9,864 nt of DNA. It comes from Syntrophomonadaceae bacterium (GTDB taxonomy: Bacteria; Bacillota_D; Dethiobacteria; DTU022). Numbering within the stretch: position 1 is the stretch's first letter; every line of letters begins with the position of its first letter. Made by a program: the position numbers and the translations under genes. This document shows positions 1 through 5,877 of the stretch, piece by piece. A model generated the notes under the pieces. The model ran no database searches. It saw only the letters and a program-made list of their open reading frames with translations, and was not told where the DNA came from. The DNA lies in contig PWUG01000025.1 in assembly GCA_003562605.1 (NCBI GenBank), positions 1 through 9,864 of the forward strand. The letters are read 5' to 3'.

Positions 1-2
1 GA

Positions 3-800
3 ACCCTGACCATTCACTCCTACGGCCTGATGATTGCCCTGGGCATCCTTGTTGCTGCAATAGGAATACACAGGGAAGCGCCCCGGGAAGGGCTTAATGC
101 TGATTATGTCCTGGAAGCGGTTATTCTTGCTGCTTTTAGCGGCCTGATTGGAGCGCGCATTCTTTACGTCGCTCTAAACTGGGAATATTACAGCGCACGT
201 CCGTTTTCAGCTTTTTTCACCCAGTTTGAGGGGCTTTCTTTTTACGGTGGCCTGTTTGCCGGGGTTATTGCCCTATTTTTGTGGACCCGGTGGCGCGGAA
301 TTGGTTTTCTAAAACTTGCTGACCTGTTTGCGCCCTACCTGGCTCTTGGCTATGGTTTTGGCCGAATTGGATGCTTTCTTAACGGATGCTGCTACGGGCT
401 GGAATCCACTGTGCCCTGGGCGCTTCCTGTTAACATGGCCGATGACGTGCTGCGGCACCCCGTTCAGCTCTATGCCTTGCTTGGTGCTTTGATTATTTTT
501 GTTATACTTAAATTACTTCGGCCTGTAAGGCCTTTCGTCGGGTTTCTCCTTGTTTCCCTTTTTGGTCTTTACGGATTACTGCGATTTACGACCGAATTCT
601 TCCGTTATGGAGAAGCAGTCCTGTTCGGCCTGACATCCGCCCAACTCTTCAGCCTGGCTTTAACCTTTTTTTCGTTGCTTGTGATAGCAGTATTTTTCTA
701 TACCGCCCCTGAAGAAAAAGAAGAACAGGGACAGTCACCGCGCTCCAAAAAAGGCCCCAAAAAAAACAAAAAGAGTATAAAAAATGAGAAGCGACAATGA
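3..800 (+). CDS. lgt: Prolipoprotein diacylglyceryl transferase, 5' end missing
   Basis: Transfers diacylglycerol from phosphatidylglycerol to the lipobox cysteine of prolipoproteins in the cytoplasmic membrane. The reading frame is open from the window edge, and the codons before the ATG at 30 read TLTIHSYGL, continuing into the conserved Lgt start region (SYGLMIALG). The real start therefore lies upstream and roughly ten residues are missing. Counting from the ATG at 30, GLSFYGG is at 69-75, the signature GRIGCFLNGCCYG at 111-123, HPVQLY at 143-148 and RFTTEFFR at 185-192. About seven hydrophobic segments fit the family topology. The signature carries Cys where the E. coli-type pattern has Asn (GRIGN), a variant I recall from Clostridia. 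The tail after residue 226 is a charged Lys-rich stretch of about 30 residues encoded by A-rich DNA. It overlaps the next gene by 17 bases, so the two are probably translated together. Confidence 0.95.
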   Translation, partial: TLTIHSYGLMIALGILVAAIGIHREAPREGLNADYVLEAVILAAFSGLIGARILYVALNWEYYSARPFSAFFTQFEGLSFYGGLFAGVIALFLWTRWRGIGFLKLADLFAPYLALGYGFGRIGCFLNGCCYGLESTVPWALPVNMADDVLRHPVQLYALLGALIIFVILKLLRPVRPFVGFLLVSLFGLYGLLRFTTEFFRYGEAVLFGLTSAQLFSLALTFFSLLVIAVFFYTAPEEKEEQGQSPRSKKGPKKNKKSIKNEKRQ

Positions 801-1755
801 TTTTTCCGCTTCATTACATGAAGAACTGACAGTTGAACCGGATCACACCGGCTGCCGCCTCGATACCTACCTTTCCGGGCAAATTTCCGGTCTGTCCCGC
901 AACCGGGTTCAGAAACTGGTTGAAGACGGCCGCGTCCTGGTAAACCAGGCTCTCTGCGAAGATAAAAATTATCGCCTGCAGGCCGGTGATCTGGTCAGTT
1001 TAACTATTCCCCCTCCTGAAAAAACTGCGGTAGAGCCGGAAGAGATCCGGCTCGATATTATTTATGAAGACGAAGATCTGCTGGTGATCAATAAACCGCG
1101 GGACATGGTCGTTCATCCTGCTCCGGGCCATTCGAAAGGCACCCTGGTTAATGCCTTGTTAAGCCACTGCCGGGACCTTTCCGGTATTGGTGGAGTTATG
1201 CGCCCCGGGATAGTACACCGGCTGGACAAAGATACATCGGGTCTTCTGATTGTTGCTAAGAACGATATTGCTCACCGTGCGCTATCAGGCCAGCTTAAAG
1301 AAAGGCAGCTGCACAGAGAATACATAGCCCTTGTAAATGGCGAAGTAAGACCAAAAATAGGCCGTATTGAAGCACCGATCGGCCGCCATCCCCGTCATCG
1401 CAAAAAAATGGCCGTCGTTACCGGTGGCAGAGAAGCGATAACCCGCTACAAGGTCCTAAAATATTTCGACCGTTACAGCCTTTTAAAACTTAACCTGGAA
1501 ACTGGCCGCACCCACCAGATCCGTGTTCATCTCGCCTATATCGGTTTCCCTGTCGTAGGCGATCCGGCTTATACAAAGGGCGGCACAGGTCAACTTCCGC
1601 CTGAGCTGGCAGCTCCCCAGGCTTTGCACGCCTGGCGCATCACGTTCAACCACCCGCGCACTGCAGAAAAAATGCAATTCTTCACCCCCCTGCCTGCAGA
1701 ATTCAAAAAAACCCTCCACTGGCTGAAGAGTCATTCCATCAGGGGTAAGCATTAA
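784..1755 (+). CDS. rluD: 23S rRNA pseudouridine synthase, RluA/RluD family
   Basis: Isomerises uridine to pseudouridine in RNA; family members of this architecture act mainly on 23S rRNA. At 323 residues it has the usual length. An N-terminal S4 RNA-binding domain spans about residues 22-85 (CRLDTYL, then SRNRVQKLVEDGRVLVN). The catalytic domain follows, with the signature HRLDKDTSGLLIVAKN at 145-160 and D148 as the expected catalytic aspartate. GRTHQIRVHL lies near the C terminus, also typical. The ATG at 784 is the first possible start because the frame has a TAA at 778-780. The ribosome-binding site is poor (AAGAG), so translational coupling to lgt through the 17-base overlap is likely. 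Bacillus carries a homologue (ylyB) next to the lipoprotein signal peptidase gene, so the link to lipoprotein processing genes fits. Exact target uridines cannot be read from the sequence; the symbol denotes the family. Confidence 0.93.
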   Translation: MRSDNDFSASLHEELTVEPDHTGCRLDTYLSGQISGLSRNRVQKLVEDGRVLVNQALCEDKNYRLQAGDLVSLTIPPPEKTAVEPEEIRLDIIYEDEDLLVINKPRDMVVHPAPGHSKGTLVNALLSHCRDLSGIGGVMRPGIVHRLDKDTSGLLIVAKNDIAHRALSGQLKERQLHREYIALVNGEVRPKIGRIEAPIGRHPRHRKKMAVVTGGREAITRYKVLKYFDRYSLLKLNLETGRTHQIRVHLAYIGFPVVGDPAYTKGGTGQLPPELAAPQALHAWRITFNHPRTAEKMQFFTPLPAEFKKTLHWLKSHSIRGKH

Positions 1756-1772
1756 GCCGGCTTTTAGATATA

Positions 1773-1859
1773 TTTTAGTACACTACCTCCGTCCCTCTGT
1801 ACTAGATTTTAGCCAGAACGGCATTTTTAGTACAGAGGGACGGAGGTAGTGTACTAAAA
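1773..1859. repeat. Long perfect inverted repeat (REP/REPIN- or MITE-like element)
   Basis: Bases 1773-1804 and 1828-1859 are perfect reverse complements over 32 bases, separated by a 23-base loop. Each arm has its own short terminal inverted repeat, TAGTACA at one end and TGTACTA at the other, around a core containing CTACCTCCGTCCCTCT. The heptamer ATTTTAG occurs at 1772-1778 and again at 1806-1812. Two inverted copies of a palindrome-ended unit is the organisation of REPIN elements mobilised by REP-associated tyrosine transposases; a small MITE is the alternative. It lies between the stops of the convergent genes rluD and rqcH and would form a very stable RNA hairpin from either strand. No U-rich tract follows on either strand, so it is not a standard intrinsic terminator. 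Whether it is multicopy cannot be seen from one window. Confidence 0.85.
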
Positions 1860-1875
1860 CAGGGGGTTGAATTAA

Positions 1876-3600
1876 TTATGACAGGTCAAACTGCTCTTTT
1901 AGCCGCTTATCCCGGGGGTTTACGGTTATTGTTTCGTAATTTTCATAGAAAACAGAACCTGGCTTACCGCCCGGCCGGCGGCGGACGTGGCGTACTTCGG
2001 TGTAGTCTACAGCCACCGCACTGCTTTCCCGCCCCCGGCTGTAATAAGCCGCCAGAAATGCGGCTTCTTCCACATCCGCCGGAGGTGGGGGATAGGGGGC
2101 TTCTTTTAATATGACGTGACTACCCGGAATTTGCCGAACGTGAAACCAGGTATCACGGCGGATAGCTGCTTTGAAAGTAATGTAGTCGTTTTGGCGGTTA
2201 TTTCTGCCGACAAGAATTGTATGGCCTGATGAAGCTTTAAAAGTTAGCGGCTGTGGTATGGAGTCTTTTTTTCTGGTTTTTTTCCGTGTTTCACGTATAT
2301 ATCCGGCATCGATCATCTCCTGCCGGATTTCATCCAGTGAATCCCCTGTGCTGTTTTCAATTGTATATTGCAGTTCCCGGCAGTACCGAATTTCTGCCCT
2401 GGTTTTATTCAGCTGTTTTTTGATTTTTTCCTGCCCTTTTTTTGCTTTACGGTACCGGTTAAAATGGTACTGTGCATTCGTGCCCGCCGACTTCGAGGGA
2501 TTAAGAGGCACTATTACTTTTTCACCGGGATTATACAAATCCGGCAAAACAACATTTTCGGCTCCCTTTGGAACCTGATCACCATAAGCCAGAAGAAGCT
2601 CGCCGTAAAGGCGGTGCTGCGGCGCTTTTGATGCTGCCTGAAGTTCTTTATCCTGCTGCCGGCGCTTCTTTTCGAGTGCTGCCAGGCGCTTTTCCATGGC
2701 GGCATTCAGCTGCTCGCGGAGCAGTTTTTCCCGGTTGTCACGAATCAAATCATTGTAAAAATGGTCAAGCATCCTGTTGGCGTTATCAAATTTAACCTGT
2801 TCCTCATCAGGGAGGTGGGTCAAAGGTATCGCTGCGTATATTTTGCGTGATGGCAGCATAACCGGCTGCAATTTACCCGGACTGTCGTCTGAAAATATAT
2901 TTTTGGTCTCTTTTAAGAGGCGTGTGATGCTCGCCTCTGGTGCACTATTTTCCCAGTTACTCCTGTGCAGAAGTTCTCTCGCTGTTAGCGGGCTAATGCC
3001 GCCCACGGCACTTAAAAGCGCTTTTTCAGGGCTGTTGCCTTTGCCAATCAGGCTCTGCAGAATACCGCTAAACTGTTCAAGGTTCATTTGAGATGGATCA
3101 AGTTTCTCCTGCAGGGGAGGCGGCTGATATAACTCTCCGGGCATAATGGCCCGTTTTGGATTTTTATCCCACGACACAGTCCTTACCGCTCCGAGGATTA
3201 CCCCGTCATTATCTACAAGGATCAGGTTGCTGCGTCGGCTCATAATTTCTGCAATTAACTTAACCGGCTTTATACCGTCGGGGGGATCAAAAGCAATTTC
3301 CAGGATTCTTTCCAGGGGCGGGTTGCTAAATGAAACAGCCCGGCCTCCGACCAGGTATTTTCGCAGTTGCATACAAAATGGGGAGGGTTGTTCTAAGCCC
3401 TGATAACGCTTTTCTGTTAAATGAACACGGGCATACCCGGAGTCAACCGAAATCAGCAGCCCTGGCTGCCTGCCCCGGGTGTAAAGGTGAATTACAATTT
3501 CACCCCGCCCCGGTTCGTAAACACGCTGCACGGGTGCACCAGTCAGTGCATCCTGCAGTTCATCTGTAACGGCTTTCATAATTAAGGTGTCAAAAGACAT
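1876..3600 (-). CDS. rqcH: NFACT-family ribosome quality control protein RqcH
   Basis: Binds obstructed 50S subunits carrying peptidyl-tRNA and recruits alanyl-tRNA to add C-terminal alanine tails that mark the nascent chain for proteolysis. Starting at the ATG at 3600 the protein has 574 residues and begins MSFDTLIMKAV, the family start. It shows an NFACT-N domain (MSRRSNLILVD at 120-130), a helix-hairpin-helix segment around 197-215 (GGISPLTARELLHRS), coiled coils at about 281-333 and 378-438, and a C-terminal NFACT-R domain with GRNNRQND at 465-472 and PGSH at 492-495. The conserved Asp-Arg pair reported as D97/R98 in B. subtilis RqcH reads E97-R98 here. An in-frame ATG at 3621 would add seven residues, but it falls upstream of the start point predicted from the promoter at 3624-3652, so 3600 is preferred. 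The gene appears monocistronic in this window and diverges from the yicC cluster. Confidence 0.94.
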   Translation of the reverse strand: MSFDTLIMKAVTDELQDALTGAPVQRVYEPGRGEIVIHLYTRGRQPGLLISVDSGYARVHLTEKRYQGLEQPSPFCMQLRKYLVGGRAVSFSNPPLERILEIAFDPPDGIKPVKLIAEIMSRRSNLILVDNDGVILGAVRTVSWDKNPKRAIMPGELYQPPPLQEKLDPSQMNLEQFSGILQSLIGKGNSPEKALLSAVGGISPLTARELLHRSNWENSAPEASITRLLKETKNIFSDDSPGKLQPVMLPSRKIYAAIPLTHLPDEEQVKFDNANRMLDHFYNDLIRDNREKLLREQLNAAMEKRLAALEKKRRQQDKELQAASKAPQHRLYGELLLAYGDQVPKGAENVVLPDLYNPGEKVIVPLNPSKSAGTNAQYHFNRYRKAKKGQEKIKKQLNKTRAEIRYCRELQYTIENSTGDSLDEIRQEMIDAGYIRETRKKTRKKDSIPQPLTFKASSGHTILVGRNNRQNDYITFKAAIRRDTWFHVRQIPGSHVILKEAPYPPPPADVEEAAFLAAYYSRGRESSAVAVDYTEVRHVRRRPGGKPGSVFYENYETITVNPRDKRLKEQFDLS

Positions 3601-3611
3601 AATCGCTTTCA

Positions 3612-3616
3612 CTCCC
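3612..3616 (-). promoter_or_regulatory. Ribosome-binding site of rqcH
   Basis: On the minus strand GGGAG ends 11 bases before the ATG at 3600. The spacing is a little long. It is the only Shine-Dalgarno-like site inside the predicted short leader (about 17 bases) and supports the start at 3600 over the one at 3621. Confidence 0.55.
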
Positions 3617-3623
3617 AGCATTC

Positions 3624-3652
3624 AGTATAATTCTTCTTGGTAGTGATGGCAA
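3624..3652 (-). promoter_or_regulatory. Sigma-A type promoter of rqcH
   Basis: Read on the minus strand, TTGCCA (3652-3647) and TATACT (3629-3624) are separated by exactly 17 bases, each with five of six consensus bases. Transcription would begin near 3617, giving a very short leader before the ATG at 3600. Confidence 0.7.
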
Positions 3653-3788
3653 ATATAAGAGACTTATCCCCGTATTGATCACCGCTTATATAGTAACACC
3701 CGGCAGCCGGAGGCGCCTGCGAGCATACAGTGGACAGCAAAGATGTGCCTCTGCTTGAGAAGTGAGAAATGAGTGCAATAATTCCTCC

Positions 3789-3817
3789 TTGAGATCACCC
3801 TGATTTGATGATAATAT
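3789..3817 (+). promoter_or_regulatory. Sigma-A type promoter of the yicC-coaBC cluster
   Basis: TTGAGA at 3789-3794 and TAATAT at 3812-3817 are separated by 17 bases. Transcription would start near 3824, about 33 bases before the yicC ATG. No other clear promoter is visible before coaBC, so this one probably drives all five genes. Confidence 0.65.
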
Positions 3818-3845
3818 TAACGCAGCAATTAAGAATAAAAAGATT

Positions 3846-3850
3846 AAGGA
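3846..3850 (+). promoter_or_regulatory. Ribosome-binding site of yicC
   Basis: AAGGA lies six bases before the ATG at 3857 and twelve before the second in-frame ATG at 3863. The spacing favours the first ATG, although family members usually begin at the position equivalent to the second. Confidence 0.55.
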
Positions 3851-3856
3851 CTATAA

Positions 3857-4738
3857 ATGCTTATGATCAGCAGTATGACTGGTTACGGACGCGGCAGCAA
3901 TTCTCAGGAAGGTTTTACTTTTATTGCCGAGCTGCGCTCGGTCAATCACCGTTATGCAGACTTTGCCCTGCGGCTTCCACGTGAACTCTATTCCCTGGAA
4001 GACCGTATCCGCCGCCAGCTGCAGCAGTCAATCAAGAGAGGTCGGGTTGAAGTCAGCATCGCGCTGGATGAAATTCCCGCAGGCCTGCGCCAGGTTAAAG
4101 TTAATTATGATTTGGCTGAAGACTATTACCAGGCCTTGCAGATGCTTTCAAACCGCCTGGATATCTCAGATAATATTCAGCTGGCACACCTATTACAGAT
4201 GCCCGAACTTTTTAAGCCGGGCGGGGTTACCCTGACAGAAGAACAGGTCTGGCCCGTGGTGAGTGCGGCCTTGCAGGAAGCGCTTGATCAACTTATAGAG
4301 CAGCGCCGCGCAGAAGGCGAAAATCTTTGCCGTGACCTGCTGGAAAGGTGCGACCGCCTGGAAGAACAGGTTGAGGTTGCCGCCAGGAATGCTGAAGAAG
4401 CAAAAGAGGAATGCCGTCAACGAACAGAGCAGAAGTTCTCGGAATTGCTGGCAGGCAAGTTTGAAGAAACCAGACTATTGATGGAATGTGCACTGCTGGT
4501 TGATCGAATGGGTGTAGATGAAGAACTTGTCCGCCTCAAGAGCCATATTGAAGCATTTCGTTCTAACCTGACCGGTTTAGATCCCGCCGGGCGTAAACTG
4601 GATTTCATTGCACAGGAAATGTTCCGTGAAGTTAACACCATCGGCTCGAAGGCCGGAGGTTACCGACTCACCAATACGGTTGTTGAGCTAAAAGCAGAAC
4701 TGGAAAAAATACGGGAACAGATACAAAACCTGGAGTAA
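3857..4738 (+). CDS. yicC: YicC/YloC family endoribonuclease
   Basis: A conserved bacterial protein of the YicC family (YloC in Bacillus), with members reported as endoribonucleases acting in RNA turnover. The 293-residue length is normal. Family motifs appear in order: SMTGYGRG at 6-13, SVNHRY at 28-33, KRGRVEV at 60-66, RRAEGENLCRDL at 150-161 and RMGVDEELVRLKSHI at 217-231. The strongly conserved block starting GRKLDFIAQEM (245 onward) reaches NTIGSKAG near 260-267. The N-terminal YicC domain covers about 1-155, and the C-terminal DUF1732 domain about 208-293. The middle (150-200) is Glu/Arg-rich and likely helical. It is the first gene of the cluster, diverges from rqcH, and is followed by remA after 21 bases, matching yloC-ylzA in Bacillus. 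The start could also be the ATG at 3863. Confidence 0.94.
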   Translation: MLMISSMTGYGRGSNSQEGFTFIAELRSVNHRYADFALRLPRELYSLEDRIRRQLQQSIKRGRVEVSIALDEIPAGLRQVKVNYDLAEDYYQALQMLSNRLDISDNIQLAHLLQMPELFKPGGVTLTEEQVWPVVSAALQEALDQLIEQRRAEGENLCRDLLERCDRLEEQVEVAARNAEEAKEECRQRTEQKFSELLAGKFEETRLLMECALLVDRMGVDEELVRLKSHIEAFRSNLTGLDPAGRKLDFIAQEMFREVNTIGSKAGGYRLTNTVVELKAELEKIREQIQNLE

Positions 4739-4743
4739 GAAAA

Positions 4744-4754
4744 GGGGGGGAGGG
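4744..4754 (+). promoter_or_regulatory. Ribosome-binding site of remA
   Basis: A G-rich run containing GGGAGGG ends five bases before the remA ATG at 4760. It is one of the strongest Shine-Dalgarno sites in the window, consistent with a small protein made in quantity. Confidence 0.7.
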
Positions 4755-4759
4755 CCATA

Positions 4760-5032
4760 ATGGCTATAAAATTGATAAACATCGGGTTCGGCAATATTGT
4801 ATCAGCTTCCAGGATCATTGCTATTGTCAGCCCTGAATCGGCGCCGATTAAAAGGGTTGTCAGTGAAGCCAGGGAGAGAGGTTTGTTGATCGATGCTACT
4901 TACGGACGGCGAACACGTGCCGTTATCGTTTCCGACAGCGGGCATATAATCCTTTCGGCGGTCCAGCCTGAAACAGTCAAACATCGCCTCCAGGCGCGTG
5001 ACAATAACACTGAAAGCACGGATGCAGATTAG
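4760..5032 (+). CDS. remA: RemA-type DNA-binding regulator (DUF370)
   Basis: A small DNA-binding protein that in B. subtilis activates extracellular matrix and osmoprotection genes, assembling into ring-like oligomers that wrap DNA. The 90-residue sequence is near-identical in pattern to the family: INIGFGNIV at 6-14, [13 protein letters not shown] at 20-32, [13 protein letters not shown] at 45-57 and [10 protein letters not shown] at about 63-72. R18, R50 and R51, the arginines implicated in DNA contact in the B. subtilis protein, are all at the same positions. The C-terminal 15 or so residues are polar and poorly conserved. Its place between yicC and gmk is the same as ylzA in Bacillus. RemA homologues also occur in Clostridia that do not form the Bacillus matrix, so the target genes here are unknown. 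Confidence 0.95.
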   Translation: MAIKLINIGFGNIVSASRIIAIVSPESAPIKRVVSEARERGLLIDATYGRRTRAVIVSDSGHIILSAVQPETVKHRLQARDNNTESTDAD

Positions 5033-5042
5033 TAATAACCGC

Positions 5043-5048
5043 GGGAGG
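5043..5048 (+). promoter_or_regulatory. Ribosome-binding site deciding the gmk start
   Basis: GGGAGG lies six bases before the ATG at 5055. This favours that ATG over an earlier in-frame ATG at 4998, which lies inside remA. Confidence 0.75.
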
Positions 5049-5054
5049 TTATTG

Positions 5055-5663
5055 ATGGCTGAAGGAATTCTTTTAATTATATCCGGGCCTTCAGGAGTCG
5101 GTAAAGGAACTGTTTGCCGTCACTTAATGACCATAAAGGAAGCGGTTAAGCTTTCGGTTTCGACAACTACCAGACCGCCGCGACCCGGTGAAAAAGAAGG
5201 AATAGAGTATAATTTTACGACTCCTGCCCGTTTTAAAGAAATGATTAGCGAAGGCGCTTTCCTGGAGTGGGCAGTTGTCCACGGCCATTATTACGGGACC
5301 ACCTTATCAACAGTGCGAAATCATCTGGATCGCGGTGAGGATTTGATCCTTGAGATTGATGTACAGGGAGCTAGCCAGGTCAGGGAAAAGTCCCCGGATT
5401 CCTTCTCAATTTTCCTTGCCCCTCCTTCACTCAAAGCCCTGGAAAAAAGGATAACCGGACGGGGGACTGAGACCGCGGAAAAAATTAACCGCCGCCTGAT
5501 AACAGCAAGGCGGGAAATGGATGCCTATCACTTTTACAATTATGTTGTGGTAAATGATACAGTAGATCATGCGGCAGCTTTAATCGGCGCGATAATCGAT
5601 GCTGAAAAATGCAAAGTAAGCCGCGGAGCCCGTCCACCGGGCTGGGGAGGTGAAAGCAATTGA
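5055..5663 (+). CDS. gmk: Guanylate kinase
   Basis: Phosphorylates GMP to GDP with ATP in the cytoplasm, feeding GTP, dGTP and (p)ppGpp pools. From the ATG at 5055 the protein has 202 residues, the usual bacterial length. The P-loop GPSGVGKGT is at 11-19 with K17 as the ATP-binding lysine. The GMP-binding signature follows as STTTRPPRPGEKEGIEYNF at about 37-55. EIDVQGA, around residue 100, is the acidic GMP/Mg region, and the lid segment reads KRITGRGTET. The chosen start yields the compact family N terminus MAEGILLIISGPSG and has an excellent ribosome-binding site. The alternative ATG at 4998 would add 19 residues and overlap remA by 35 bases. Its stop overlaps the rpoZ start codon. Confidence 0.96.
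   Translation: MAEGILLIISGPSGVGKGTVCRHLMTIKEAVKLSVSTTTRPPRPGEKEGIEYNFTTPARFKEMISEGAFLEWAVVHGHYYGTTLSTVRNHLDRGEDLILEIDVQGASQVREKSPDSFSIFLAPPSLKALEKRITGRGTETAEKINRRLITARREMDAYHFYNYVVVNDTVDHAAALIGAIIDAEKCKVSRGARPPGWGGESN
5644..5652 (+). promoter_or_regulatory. Ribosome-binding site of rpoZ
   Basis: GGGGAGGTG, inside the end of gmk, lies seven bases before the TTG at 5660. This near-perfect site identifies the TTG as the start, since no ATG or GTG is better placed. Confidence 0.75.
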
Positions 5664-5866
5664 TTTACCCTTCAATTGACGACCTTTTAACGAAGGTTGA
5701 CAGCAAGTACACTCTTGTAATAGCGGCAGCCAAAAGGGGCCGCCAGCTGCGCAACGGAAGCAAAAGGACGATAGAAACAGATTACCGCAAAGATGTTACT
5801 ACCGCATTGCATGAGATTGAAGAAGGTAACATCGAGTATGAGCGTATTCGAGATGGCATTAAGTAG
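5660..5866 (+). CDS. rpoZ: RNA polymerase omega subunit
   Basis: The omega subunit helps fold and hold the beta-prime subunit in RNA polymerase. The 68-residue protein has the typical short Gram-positive length. It contains the conserved N-terminal pattern YPSIDDLLTKVDSKYTLV, followed by AAKRGRQL at about 23-30 and the later helix with VTTALHEIEEG. Translation starts at a TTG whose last two bases begin the gmk stop codon (TTGA), so the two genes are translationally coupled. coaBC follows after 11 bases. Position between gmk and coaBC is the standard one for Firmicutes and supports the call for so short a protein. Alternatives are unlikely. Confidence 0.93.
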   Translation: MIYPSIDDLLTKVDSKYTLVIAAAKRGRQLRNGSKRTIETDYRKDVTTALHEIEEGNIEYERIRDGIK

Positions 5867-5877
5867 GGGTTGTTACT

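Noticed and set aside
747..784. A-rich runs (including A8 at 759-766) near the lgt end as a programmed frameshift site fusing Lgt to the pseudouridine synthase.
   Set aside because: The rluD frame has a TAA stop at 778-780, between the A8 run and the rluD ATG, so slippage there could not give a fusion.
1773..1859. The long hairpin as a standard bidirectional intrinsic terminator.
   Set aside because: Neither strand has a U tract directly after the stem; the bases after it are AAAAC-like or mixed A/T. The loop is also unusually large for a terminator.
3601..3621. RqcH start at the ATG at 3621.
   Set aside because: It precedes the start of transcription predicted from the promoter at 3624-3652, and the family N terminus MSFD begins at 3600.
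4998..5054. An upstream gmk start at the ATG at 4998.
   Set aside because: It overlaps remA by 35 bases, lacks a good ribosome-binding site and adds residues not typical of the family; the ATG at 5055 has GGGAGG six bases upstream.
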